Below the pieces are notes generated by a model. That model had not been told where the DNA came from, did not search any database, and saw only the letters and a list, made by a program, of their open reading frames with translations. From the NCBI GenBank assembly GCA_019454225.1, contig CP075370.1, positions 1,478,001-1,542,000 on the forward strand: a stretch of DNA of 64,000 bases, given 5' to 3'. The DNA is from Paracoccaceae bacterium. Lineage in GTDB: Bacteria; Pseudomonadota; Alphaproteobacteria; Rhodobacterales; Rhodobacteraceae. This document shows positions 43,254-51,216 of the stretch, piece by piece. The stretch's first letter is position 1. Each line of letters starts with the position of its first letter. Made by a program: the position numbers and the translations under genes.

Positions 43254-43361
43254 CGGCGGCCCTCCCGCAGGCAGGCTAGTGCGGGCGGGGCGCGCTGGCA
43301 ACGGAGGGGTTGCGGGCGGCGGCGGATTGGGGATCATGGCCGCCTGACGGAGGCAGGCCCC

Positions 43362-43787
43362 ATGTCCGACATCGACCGCATCGCGCGCCAGTTCATCGAG
43401 GCGATTCCCCATTCCCGCGCGCTTGGCATGCATGTGGACCGGATCGAGGCCGGGGTGGCGGTGATCTCGATGCCCTATGACACGCGCTTCGTGGGCGATC
43501 CGGCAACCGGGGTGATCCATGGCGGCGCGGTGTCGGCGCTGATGGACACGGCCAGCGGGGCGGCGGTGATGTGCCACCCCTCGGCACCGGCGGGGACCGC
43601 CACGCTGGACCTGCGCATCGACTACATGCGCCCCGCCACGCCCGGCCAGCGGATCACGGCGCGGGCCGAATGCTATCATGTCACGCGGTCGGTGGCGTTC
43701 GTGCGGGTGACGGCGACCGACGAGGATGCGGCCCGCCCGGTGGCGGGGGCCACCGGCGCCTTTACCGTCGAACGGGGCCGGGCATGA
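43362..43787 (+). CDS. PaaI family thioesterase A
   Basis: A 141-residue hotdog-fold acyl-CoA thioesterase with GVIHGGAVSALMDTASGAAV (catalytic region with the HGG motif) and TLDLRIDYMRPATPGQRI. It hydrolyses acyl- or aryl-CoA thioesters. A GGAGG-like site precedes ATG 43,362. It is divergent from MerR B and coupled by ATGA to thioesterase B, so control by the MerR pair is plausible. Confidence 0.88.
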   Translation: MSDIDRIARQFIEAIPHSRALGMHVDRIEAGVAVISMPYDTRFVGDPATGVIHGGAVSALMDTASGAAVMCHPSAPAGTATLDLRIDYMRPATPGQRITARAECYHVTRSVAFVRVTATDEDAARPVAGATGAFTVERGRA

Positions 43788-44302
43788 AACGGCCGCGGCC
43801 CGAACCCGTGCAGGTGATCAAGCAGCGGCGCGACGCAGCGCTGCGCGCCCTGGTGGGCGGGGTGCCCTACATCCAGTATCTGGGGATCGAGTTCGACCGG
43901 CGCGGGGACGAGCTGACCGCCGTGCTGCCCTATCGTGACGAACTGATCGGCAACCCGCTGATTCCGGCCCTGCATGGCGGGGTGACGGCGGCCTTCCTGG
44001 AGGTGGCCGCGATCATCGAACTGTCGTGGTCGATCCTGTGGGAGGAGATGGAGCAGGGGCGGCTGGACCCATCGGCAATGGATGCCGCGCATCTGCCGAG
44101 ATTGCCCAAGACCATTGATTTCACGGTGGATTACCTGCGGTCCGGGCTGCCGCGCGATGCCTATGCGCGGGCCCGCGTCAACCGGTCGGGACGGCGCTAT
44201 GCCTCGGTGCATGTCGAGGCGTGGCAGGACAACCGGGCGCGGCTGTTCGCGCAGGGGACGGGGCATTTCGTGATGCCGGCGCGGGCCGGGCAGGTGGAAT
44301 GA
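43784..44302 (+). CDS. PaaI family thioesterase B
   Basis: A 172-residue hotdog-fold protein with PLIPALHGGVTAAFLEVAAI and TIDFTVDYLRSGLPRDAY. It carries the HGG loop and probably pairs functionally, perhaps as a heteromer, with thioesterase A. The N-terminal ~30 residues are basic and specific to this copy. It overlaps both neighbours by four bases. Confidence 0.85.
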   Translation: MKRPRPEPVQVIKQRRDAALRALVGGVPYIQYLGIEFDRRGDELTAVLPYRDELIGNPLIPALHGGVTAAFLEVAAIIELSWSILWEEMEQGRLDPSAMDAAHLPRLPKTIDFTVDYLRSGLPRDAYARARVNRSGRRYASVHVEAWQDNRARLFAQGTGHFVMPARAGQVE

Positions 44303-45639
44303 CCGCAGCCGCGATGACCGGCGGAACGGGCGAGATCACCCATGCGCGGGTGATGAGGATCGCACTGCCCATCGTGCTGTCGAATGCCACGGTGCCGCTG
44401 CTGGGGGCCGTGGATACCGGCGTCGTCGGCCAGCTGGGGCAGGCCGCACCGATCGGCGCGGTCGGCGTGGGGGCCATCGTCCTGGCGTCGTTCTACTGGA
44501 TCTTCGGCTTCCTGCGCATGGGAACCAGCGGCCTGGCGGCGCAGGCGCATGGCGCGGGGGACATGCCGGAACGGTCGGCGACGCTGTACCGGGCGCTGAT
44601 GATCGGGGCGGCGGCGGGGGTGGCGTTCATCCTGCTGCAGGGGCCGATCATGTGGGCAGCGTTCCGTGTGGCCCCCGCCAGCGACGAGGTCGAGGGCCTG
44701 GCCCGGCAGTATCTGGCGATCCGCATCTGGGGCGCGCCGGCGACCATCGCGCTTTATGCGGTGACCGGCTGGCTGATCGCGCTGGAACGGACGCGGGCGG
44801 TGTTCGTGCTGCAGGTGTGGCAGAACGGGGTGAACATCGGGCTGGACCTGTGGTTCGTGCTGGGGCTGGGCTGGGGCGTTCCGGGGGTGGCCGTGGCCAC
44901 GCTGATTGCCGAATGGTCGGGGCTTTGTCTGGGTCTGTGGTTCTGTCGGGATGCGTTTTCCGGCGTGTTTTCAAGCGCCTGGGCGCGGGTGTTCGACCGG
45001 GCGCGGCTGCGTCGCATGGCCGGGGTGAACACCGACATCATGATCCGGTCGGTCCTGCTGCAGGGATCGTTCACGGCGTTCATCTTTCTGGGCGCGGGGC
45101 TGGGCGATGTGACGCTGGCCGCGAACCAGGTGCTGCTGCAGTTCATCGAGGTGGCGGCCTATGCCCTGGACGGGTTCGCCTTTGCCGCCGAGGCACTGGT
45201 CGGTCAGGCGGTGGGCGCGCGTTCGGTGGCCATGGTGCGGCGGGGTGCCTGGCTGACCTCGCTGTGGGCCCTGGCGGGCACGGCGTTGATGTGTCTGGCC
45301 TTTCTGGCCTTTGGCCCGGCGATCATCGACCTGATGGCGACCGCGCCCGAGGTGCGGGCCGAGGCACGGGTCTATCTGCCCTGGCTGATCGCGGCGCCAC
45401 TGGTCGGGCTGGCAAGCTGGATGCTGGACGGAATCTTCATCGGCGCCACCCTGACGCGCGAGATGCGGCGGGCCATGCTGTGGTCGGTCGCGGTATATGC
45501 ACTGGCGCTGATGTGGCTCTTGCCTGCGTTCGGCAATCATGGCCTTTGGGCGGGGCTGATGGTCCTGAACACGCTGCGGGCGGTGACCATGGGGGTGATG
45601 TGGCCTGCCGTGATCCGGGCCGCAGAGCGCGGAAACTGA
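44299..45639 (+). CDS. MATE family efflux transporter
   Basis: A 446-residue membrane protein with twelve hydrophobic segments and the MATE features IALPIVLSNATVPLLGAVDT, GTSGLAAQAHGAGD near residues 75-90 and its second-half counterpart FAFAAEALVGQAVGARS. MATE proteins export cationic compounds by Na+ or H+ antiport (DinF-like subgroup). ATG 44,299 overlaps the thioesterase stop. Operon with thioesterases suggests export of an acid or CoA-pathway by-product, but this is inference. Confidence 0.9.
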   Translation: MTAAAMTGGTGEITHARVMRIALPIVLSNATVPLLGAVDTGVVGQLGQAAPIGAVGVGAIVLASFYWIFGFLRMGTSGLAAQAHGAGDMPERSATLYRALMIGAAAGVAFILLQGPIMWAAFRVAPASDEVEGLARQYLAIRIWGAPATIALYAVTGWLIALERTRAVFVLQVWQNGVNIGLDLWFVLGLGWGVPGVAVATLIAEWSGLCLGLWFCRDAFSGVFSSAWARVFDRARLRRMAGVNTDIMIRSVLLQGSFTAFIFLGAGLGDVTLAANQVLLQFIEVAAYALDGFAFAAEALVGQAVGARSVAMVRRGAWLTSLWALAGTALMCLAFLAFGPAIIDLMATAPEVRAEARVYLPWLIAAPLVGLASWMLDGIFIGATLTREMRRAMLWSVAVYALALMWLLPAFGNHGLWAGLMVLNTLRAVTMGVMWPAVIRAAERGN

Positions 45640-45658
45640 GGAAAAGGCGAGGGATATC

Positions 45659-46522
45659 ATGGCATTCGGAAAGACCATCCGCACCTTCTGGCAGGGCGCC
45701 TGGCATGACGGCGATGTGCCCGTGATGCGGGCGGCGGACCATGGTTCCTGGCAGGGGTCGAGCGTGTTCGACGGGGCGCGGGCCTTCGAGGGGGTGACGC
45801 CCGACCTGGACCGGCACTGCGCGCGGGTGAACCGGTCGGCCGAGGCGCTGATGATCACCCCGACGATGCAGCCCGACGAGATGATCGGGATCATCCGCGA
45901 GGGGCTGAAGGGGTTTCCGGCCGGTGCGGCGGTCTATGTGCGGCCGATGTACTGGGCGATCGACGGCACCGAACTGGGGGTCGAGCCGAAGCGCGGCGTG
46001 ACCGGGTTCTGCATCTGTCTGGAGGACGTGGCGATGCCGCCCGAGGGGGCCAGCACCACGCTGTGCCGCACCAGGTTCCGCCGGCCGGTGCTGGAGGATG
46101 CGGTGTGCAACGCCAAGGCCGGATGCCTGTATCCGAACAATGCGCGGATGCTTGTGGAAGCGAAATCAAGGGGTTTCGGCAATGCCCTGGTGGCCGATGC
46201 GATGGGCAACGTGGCCGAGACGGCGACCGCCAACATCTTCATGGTCAAGGACGGCGTGGCGATGACGCCGATCCTGAACGGCACCTTCCTGGCCGGGATC
46301 ACCCGGGCCCGGCACATCGCCAACCTGCGGGCAGCCGGCGTCGAGGTGGTCGAGACGGTGCTGAGCTTCGACGATTTCCGGGCGGCGGACGAGGTGTTCA
46401 CCACGGGCAACCTGTCGAAGATCATGCCGGTGACGGCCTTCGAGGATGTCGCCTACCAGGTCGGGCCGGTCACGCGGAAGGCGCGCGCGCTGTACTGGGA
46501 ATGGGCGCATTCGGGGGGGTGA
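45659..46522 (+). CDS. Branched-chain-type aminotransferase (class IV PLP enzyme)
   Basis: A 287-residue PLP enzyme of the BCAT/D-amino acid aminotransferase fold. The PLP lysine is Lys153 (VCNAKAGCLYPNN), and VAETATANIFMVKDGVAMTP and EVFTTGNLSKIMPVTAFED are typical. It probably transaminates branched-chain or related amino acids; exact specificity cannot be read from the sequence. A GAGG site lies before ATG. Confidence 0.88.
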   Translation: MAFGKTIRTFWQGAWHDGDVPVMRAADHGSWQGSSVFDGARAFEGVTPDLDRHCARVNRSAEALMITPTMQPDEMIGIIREGLKGFPAGAAVYVRPMYWAIDGTELGVEPKRGVTGFCICLEDVAMPPEGASTTLCRTRFRRPVLEDAVCNAKAGCLYPNNARMLVEAKSRGFGNALVADAMGNVAETATANIFMVKDGVAMTPILNGTFLAGITRARHIANLRAAGVEVVETVLSFDDFRAADEVFTTGNLSKIMPVTAFEDVAYQVGPVTRKARALYWEWAHSGG

Positions 46523-46757
46523 TGCGGGTTCCGGATTGTGGCGGACGCTGTGTTAACCGTCTGATCTGGTGGTGAAATACCGGGGGCGTCCGGTCTGGCA
46601 AGCGTCTGGCGTGCGTATGGCTCGCGTCTGGTGCCGGCGGTGGCAGCCGGATCGGCGGACGGCGGTTAACCAGGGGCGCCCGAATCGGGCCGCCGGACAT
46701 CCGCTGGACAGCGGCGCGCGCGGCGGCCATGATCGGCGGGCCAAAAGGGGGTCGGCG

Positions 46758-47213
46758 ATGCGCAAGTTCCTTGTGGTGCTGGACGACAGTCGCGAGTGCC
46801 TGAACGCGATGCGCTATGCGGCATTGCGGGCGGCGCATACCGGGGGCGGCGTGGTGATCCTGTCGGTGATCCCGCCCGAGGAGTTCCAGCACTGGATGGG
46901 CGTTGCCGACCTGATGCGGGCCGAGGCGCGCGAGCGGATCGAGGCGCATTTCGAGGTGTTCGCCAAGTGGATGCGCGACCGGCAGGGGGTGAACCCGATG
47001 CTGGTGATCCGCGAGGGCGACCCGGTGGCCGAGATCCTGGCGCAGGTGCGGGCCGATCCCGAGATCGGGGTGCTGGTGCTGGGCGCCGCGACCGAGAAAT
47101 CGGGGCCAGGCCCGCTGGTGACGGCGATGTCGCGCAACTCCGGCAACCTGCCGATCCCGCTGACGGTGGTGCCGGGCGACATGTCGAAGGAACGGCTTGA
47201 GGCGATCACCTGA
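46758..47213 (+). CDS. Universal stress protein family
   Basis: A 151-residue USP domain protein: N-terminal KFLVVLDDSRECLNAMRYA, central VIREGDPVAEILAQV, and C-terminal VLVLGAATEKSGPGPLVTA. The usual GxxG-9-G-S/T ATP motif is partly present (GAATEKSGPGPLVT) and may be weak. The preceding 235-base gap has only a GTTAACCG/CGGTTAAC inverted pair at 46,552-46,559 and 46,663-46,670. USP proteins act in stress survival. Confidence 0.85.
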   Translation: MRKFLVVLDDSRECLNAMRYAALRAAHTGGGVVILSVIPPEEFQHWMGVADLMRAEARERIEAHFEVFAKWMRDRQGVNPMLVIREGDPVAEILAQVRADPEIGVLVLGAATEKSGPGPLVTAMSRNSGNLPIPLTVVPGDMSKERLEAIT

Positions 47214-47228
47214 GCGAGTCGCGCGATT

Positions 47229-47245
47229 GGTTCCGGAATGGAACC
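47229..47245. promoter_or_regulatory. GGTTCC-N5-GGAACC palindrome
   Basis: A perfect 6-5-6 inverted repeat just after the USP gene and about 90 bases before the Asp-rich protein gene. Possible operator for that gene; no matching regulator is identified. Confidence 0.35.
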
Positions 47246-47333
47246 GGCATGTTTCCGGCGAAATCATGGCAAGATTGAGGCTTTGTGCCTAGCCTGCCGC
47301 CCGGTGGGGGTCTGCGTACCGGGAGACGGGGCG

Positions 47334-48302
47334 ATGACCAGAGGCTGGGGTGGAACGGGCGGACGTTCGTTCTTTGGAAATGATCGTGGCCATGACAGGG
47401 GCCGCGATGACGATTGCGACGATGATCGCGGGCATGGCGGTGGGCACAGCCATGGCGGCGGCCAGGGCCACGGGCATGGCCACGGGCATGGCGGCGGGGG
47501 CGGCCAGAGCCATGGCGGCGGCCACGGGCATTGGCCCTGGGGCGGCCACGGGCCGGGGCGCGGCGACGATGCCTGCGACGACCGTGACGACGACGACGAT
47601 GACGGTGGCGAGACCTGCGAGGCCGGTTCGGGCTTTCCCGACCTGCCGGCCGATGCCTACGGGATCACCTTCCACATCGACCTGAACGGTGACGGCGAGA
47701 TCGACGAATACCTGTTCGTCGAACCGCCCTATGGCAGCGATCCGGCCGAGTTCGACTTCCAGGACTATTACGACACGGTGGTTGCCGACCTGAAGGATAA
47801 CTATCCGACGCGGGACCCGAAGGAGATCGTGATCAAGGCCACGATCTACAGCCAGGCCGAGGGTGAATCCTACTACTACTTCACCGGCGACGAGGGCGAG
47901 ACCTGCGAGGACGATGACGACAAGGACGACCACCCCAAGGACGACGACTGCGACGACAGGGGCGGTGGCAAGGGCCATGGCTGGTGGGGCCGCAAGGACG
48001 ACGACGACGACAAGGGTGGCGGCAAGGGCCACTGGTGGAGCCGCAAGGACGACGACCGGGACGACGAGGACGACAGGGGCCATGGCCGGTGGGGCCGCAA
48101 GGACGACGACCGGGACGACGAGGACGACGACCGGGACGACGACCGGGACGGGGGCCCGCATCTGCGGCTGATGCTGTCGCGCGGCAGCCATGACGATGCC
48201 CGCTTCTTCTGCGACTTCGCCCAGGCGTTCGGCCAGATCGGAAACGAGAACGCCCCGGTCGAGGAAGAGCCCGAGGAAGAGCCCGAAGAGGTCGACTGCT
48301 GA
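47334..48302 (+). CDS. Asp/His/Gly-rich repeat protein with EF-hand-like loop, unknown
   Basis: A 322-residue, extremely acidic low-complexity protein. Residues about 20-85 are Gly/His-rich (GHGHGHGHGGGG); a folded-looking middle of about 90 residues contains DLNGDGEIDEY, which matches an EF-hand calcium loop; the C-terminal third is built from repeated Asp/Lys/Gly/Trp units (RKDDDRDDEDD, KGHGWWGRK) and ends in an acidic EEEPEEEPEE tail. No signal peptide or membrane segment is seen. Metal or calcium buffering is inference from composition. ATG 47,334 is chosen for a GGGAG site eight bases upstream. Confidence 0.7.
   Translation: MTRGWGGTGGRSFFGNDRGHDRGRDDDCDDDRGHGGGHSHGGGQGHGHGHGHGGGGGQSHGGGHGHWPWGGHGPGRGDDACDDRDDDDDDGGETCEAGSGFPDLPADAYGITFHIDLNGDGEIDEYLFVEPPYGSDPAEFDFQDYYDTVVADLKDNYPTRDPKEIVIKATIYSQAEGESYYYFTGDEGETCEDDDDKDDHPKDDDCDDRGGGKGHGWWGRKDDDDDKGGGKGHWWSRKDDDRDDEDDRGHGRWGRKDDDRDDEDDDRDDDRDGGPHLRLMLSRGSHDDARFFCDFAQAFGQIGNENAPVEEEPEEEPEEVDC
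47960..48150 (+). repeat. In-frame tandem repeats encoding Asp-rich units
   Basis: About three imperfect units of roughly 54-66 bases, each built around a segment that codes for KGHGWWGRKDDD-type repeats, with GGCCGCAAGGACGACGAC recurring. They lie inside the Asp-rich protein gene, so copy number may vary between strains. Confidence 0.75.
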
Positions 48303-48309
48303 CCCCGAC

Positions 48310-48339
48310 TTCGGCCCGTCCCTGCCGGGGCGGGCCGAA
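48310..48339 (+). terminator. Hairpin after the Asp-rich protein gene
   Basis: A 9-bp stem TTCGGCCCG / CGGGCCGAA with a 12-base loop that can pair further, eight bases after the stop. No T-run. It separates this gene from the nfuA promoter. Confidence 0.5.
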
Positions 48340-48341
48340 CG

Positions 48342-48356
48342 TTAGAACGGTTCCAA
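48342..48356. promoter_or_regulatory. Irr-box (ICE)-like dyad upstream of nfuA
   Basis: TTAGAA CGG TTCCAA resembles the iron control element bound by the alphaproteobacterial heme-responsive regulator Irr (TTTAGAA-N3-TTCTAAA), with one mismatch inside the two hexamer arms. It lies three bases upstream of a good -35 box, a position suited to activation or partial blocking. Confidence 0.5.
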
Positions 48357-48359
48357 AAC

Positions 48360-48388
48360 TTGACATGGCCGGTGCGGGGGCGCATATC
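48360..48388 (+). promoter_or_regulatory. Sigma-70 promoter of nfuA
   Basis: TTGACA (48,360-48,365) and CATATC (48,383-48,388) are separated by 17 bases, the best consensus promoter seen in the chromosomal part. It would drive nfuA-tsaB-rimI. Confidence 0.65.
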
Positions 48389-48413
48389 CGAGTGAACAAG
48401 TCGGAGACCTGCC

Positions 48414-48971
48414 ATGTTCATCCAGACCGAATCCACCCCGAACCCGGCGACGCTGAAATTCCTGCCCGGCCAGACGGTGCTGGAGATGGGCACGGCGGAT
48501 TTTCCGTCGGAAGCGGCATCGGCCACCAGCCCGCTGGCGCGGCGCATCTTTGCGGCGGGGCAGGTGACGGGCGTGTTCCTGGGCACCGATTTCGTGACCG
48601 TGACCAAGGCCGAGGGTGCCGACTGGGCGCATGTGAAGCCGGGCATCCTGGGCGCGATCATGGAGCATTTCCAGTCGGGCGCCCCGGCCATCGAGGGCGA
48701 GGCCGAGGCGGCGCATGCGGTGCATGATGGGCCCGATGGTGACATCGTCCGCCAGATCAAGGAACTGCTGGATACCCGGGTGCGCCCTGCCGTGGCGCAG
48801 GACGGCGGCGACATCACCTTTCACGGCTTCGACCGGGGCGTGGTCTATCTGCACATGAAGGGGGCCTGCGCGGGCTGCCCGTCGTCGACCCTGACGCTGA
48901 AGATGGGGATCGAGAACCTGCTGCGCCACTACATCCCGGAAGTGACCGAGGTTCGGCCGGTTGCCGCCTGA
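48414..48971 (+). CDS. nfuA: NifU-like Fe-S scaffold/carrier protein (NfuA type)
   Basis: A 185-residue protein with the N-terminal Nfu_N domain (MFIQTESTPNPATLKFLPGQ) and the C-terminal NifU-type domain with Cys152 and Cys155 (ACAGCPSST). It carries [4Fe-4S] clusters to target proteins. The GGAGACC-type ribosome site and an Irr-box-like element upstream link it to iron status. It overlaps tsaB by 11 bases. Confidence 0.92.
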   Translation: MFIQTESTPNPATLKFLPGQTVLEMGTADFPSEAASATSPLARRIFAAGQVTGVFLGTDFVTVTKAEGADWAHVKPGILGAIMEHFQSGAPAIEGEAEAAHAVHDGPDGDIVRQIKELLDTRVRPAVAQDGGDITFHGFDRGVVYLHMKGACAGCPSSTLTLKMGIENLLRHYIPEVTEVRPVAA

Positions 48972-49656
48972 CCGCCTCGTCCTGGGTTTCGACACATCGG
49001 CGGCGCATTGCGCCGCCGCTTTGCTGTCGGGCGACCGGCTGGTGGCGCTGGCCGACGAGCCGATGGCGACCGGGCAGGCCGAACGGCTGATGCCGATGCT
49101 GGAGGAGATGCTGGCCGAGGCCGGGATCGGCTGGCGCGACCTGTCGCGGATCGGGGTGGGGACGGGGCCCGGCAACTTCAGCGGCGTGAGGATTTCGGTG
49201 GCGGCGGCGCGCGGGCTGGCGCTGGGGCTGGGAATTCCGGCGCTGGGCGTGACGCGGCTGGAGGCGCTGGCCTGCGGGCTGGGCGCGGTGACCGTGGTCG
49301 AGGACGCGCGGCGTGGCGAGGCCTATGTGCAGGCGTTCGGGCATGATGCCGGCGGGGCGGCCCCGCCGCCGCGTCCCCCCGCCACAGGGGCGGAGGGTGG
49401 CGCCCGGTCGGGGCAGGTGCGGCCGGAGGGGCCGGCGCGGTTGATGCGGGTGGGCGATGTCGGGGCGGCGCGCGTGACGGGGTCGGGGGCGGCGATGGTG
49501 CCGGGGGCCGAGGTGCTGGCGCCCGCGATGCCGCTGGCCGAGGCGGTGGCGCGCATCGCGGCGGGCCGGACCCCCGGGGCGCGGCCCGCGCCGTTCTACC
49601 TGCGGGCGGCCGATGCGGCCCCGCCCGCGGACCCGCCGCCGGTGATCCTGCCGTGA
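48961..49656 (+). CDS. tsaB: tRNA threonylcarbamoyladenosine biosynthesis protein TsaB
   Basis: A 231-residue protein starting with TTG inside the end of nfuA. It shows the ASKHA-like start LVLGFDTSAAHCAAALL, IGVGTGPGNFSGVRISVAAARGLALGL and LEALACGLGAVTVVEDARRGEAYV. TsaB helps TsaD and TsaE attach threonylcarbamoyl to A37 of ANN-decoding tRNAs. It is coupled to rimI by a GTGA overlap, the usual order. Confidence 0.9.
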   Translation: MPPDRLVLGFDTSAAHCAAALLSGDRLVALADEPMATGQAERLMPMLEEMLAEAGIGWRDLSRIGVGTGPGNFSGVRISVAAARGLALGLGIPALGVTRLEALACGLGAVTVVEDARRGEAYVQAFGHDAGGAAPPPRPPATGAEGGARSGQVRPEGPARLMRVGDVGAARVTGSGAAMVPGAEVLAPAMPLAEAVARIAAGRTPGARPAPFYLRAADAAPPADPPPVILP

Positions 49657-50084
49657 CCCCGGGGGCGATGGCGGCGCTGCATGCGCGGGCCTTCGCGGTG
49701 CCGCGCCCCTGGTCTGCCGAGGAGATCGGCGGGGTTCTGGCGGGGGCGGGCGCCTTTCTGATCCTCGATGACGGCGCGCCGCCCGCGGGGTTCCTGATCG
49801 GGCGGGTGCTGGCGGGCGAGGCGGAACTGCTGACCCTGGCCGTCGAGCCTGCGGCACAGGGGCGCGGCATCGGCGGCAGGCTGGTGGCGCGGTTCGTGGA
49901 ACGGGCCGCGGCGCTGGGTGCGGTGCGTGCGTTCCTGGAGGTGGCGGCCGACAATGCGGCGGCGCGGGCGGCCTATGTGCGGGCCGGTTTCGCGCAGGCG
50001 GGACGGCGGCGCGGCTATTACGCCATGCCCGGACGGGCGGCGGTGGATGCGCTGGTGATGGCCCGCGACCTGCCCGGAATCTGA
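49653..50084 (+). CDS. rimI: Ribosomal protein S18-alanine N-acetyltransferase (RimI type)
   Basis: A 143-residue GNAT acetyltransferase beginning with GTG. The acetyl-CoA loop VEPAAQGRGIGGRLVARFVE and the C-terminal LEVAADNAAARAAYVRAGF and RRRGYY are the RimI pattern. It acetylates the N terminus of ribosomal protein S18 and may have broader targets. It ends the nfuA operon. Confidence 0.85.
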   Translation: MTPGAMAALHARAFAVPRPWSAEEIGGVLAGAGAFLILDDGAPPAGFLIGRVLAGEAELLTLAVEPAAQGRGIGGRLVARFVERAAALGAVRAFLEVAADNAAARAAYVRAGFAQAGRRRGYYAMPGRAAVDALVMARDLPGI

Positions 50085-50125
50085 CCAAGGGATCAAAACT
50101 GGCCCGGAGATCACGCAGATTGCCA

Positions 50126-50155
50126 TTGACGGAATCCGCCGAACACGCCCTAAAT
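50126..50155 (+). promoter_or_regulatory. Promoter of the nucleoside ABC operon
   Basis: TTGACG and CTAAAT are spaced 18 bases apart, about 65 bases before the start of the binding-protein gene. It is the only good -35/-10 pair in the 136-base gap after rimI. Confidence 0.4.
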
Positions 50156-50220
50156 TGCCGACGATCCGCCCCCGGCGCCAGCCGAGGGGCAGGCCAATGA
50201 CAAACAACCGGGAGACATCC

Positions 50221-51216
50221 ATGACCCTGATGAAGCACCTTGCCGGCGCCACTGCCGCGCTGGCACTGATGGCAGGCGCCGCAGCCGCCGAGCCCGCGAT
50301 CATCTTCGACCTTGGCGGCAAGTTCGACAAGTCGTTCAACGAGGCGGCCTTCAACGGGGCGCAGCGCTGGGCGCAGGAAACCGGCGGCACGTTCAAGGAA
50401 CTGGAGATGCAGTCCGAGGCGCAGCGGGAACAGGCGCTGCGGCGGCTGGCCGAGGCCGGGGCGAACCCGGTGGTGATGACGGGCTTCGCCTTCGGCGACG
50501 TGCTGAACACCGTGGCCCCCGATTTCCCCGACACCAAGTTCGCGATCATCGACATGGTGGTCGAGCAGCCCAACGTGAAGTCGGTGGTCTTTACCGAGCA
50601 TGAGGGCAGCTATCTGGTCGGCATGATGGCCGCGATGGCGTCGAAGACCGGCACGGTGGGCTTTGTCGGCGGCATGGACATTCCGCTGATCCGCCGTTTC
50701 GGCTGCGGCTATGCGCAGGGCGTGAAGGCCGTGAACCCGGACGCCACGGTGATCCTGAACATGACCGGCACCACCCCCGCCGCGTGGAACGACCCCGTGA
50801 AGGGCGGCGAGATCACCCGCAGCCAGAAGTCGCAGGGCGCCGACGTGGTCTATGCGGCCGCTGGCGGCACCGGCGTGGGCGTGCTGCAGACCGCCGCGGA
50901 CGAGGGCATCCTGTCGATCGGCGTGGACAGCAACCAGAACCACCTGCATCCGGGCAAGGTGCTGACCTCGATGCTGAAGCGCGTGGACAACGCCGTCTAC
51001 AACGCCTTCATGGAAGGCACCGAGATGACCACGGGCTTCAACGTGCTGAACCTGGCCTCCGAGGGCGTGGGCTATGCGCTGGACGAGCACAATGCCGGGC
51101 TGGTCAGCGACGAGATGAAGGCGGCGGTGGACGCGGCTGCGGCCAAGATCATCTCGGGCGAACTGGCGGTGCATGACTACATGAGCGACAACACCTGCCC
51201 GGCCGCGTCGTTCTGA
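50221..51216 (+). CDS. BMP-type ABC transporter substrate-binding protein (purine nucleoside)
   Basis: A 331-residue periplasmic protein with a signal peptide (residues 1-23, ALMAGAAAAEPA), then the BMP family marks FDLGGKFDKSFNEAAFNGAQR, VVFTEHEGSYLVGMMAAMASK, TGTVGFVGGMDIPLIRRFG and GVDSNQNHLHPGKVLTSMLKR. BMP proteins bind nucleosides such as adenosine or inosine. ATG 50,221 has GGGAGA upstream, preferred to an in-frame ATG 24 bases earlier. It begins the import operon. Confidence 0.9.
   Translation: MTLMKHLAGATAALALMAGAAAAEPAIIFDLGGKFDKSFNEAAFNGAQRWAQETGGTFKELEMQSEAQREQALRRLAEAGANPVVMTGFAFGDVLNTVAPDFPDTKFAIIDMVVEQPNVKSVVFTEHEGSYLVGMMAAMASKTGTVGFVGGMDIPLIRRFGCGYAQGVKAVNPDATVILNMTGTTPAAWNDPVKGGEITRSQKSQGADVVYAAAGGTGVGVLQTAADEGILSIGVDSNQNHLHPGKVLTSMLKRVDNAVYNAFMEGTEMTTGFNVLNLASEGVGYALDEHNAGLVSDEMKAAVDAAAAKIISGELAVHDYMSDNTCPAASF

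Noticed and set aside
47960..48150. CRISPR array
   Set aside because: The repeats are in frame, imperfect and without unique spacers; they encode the Asp-rich repeats of a protein.
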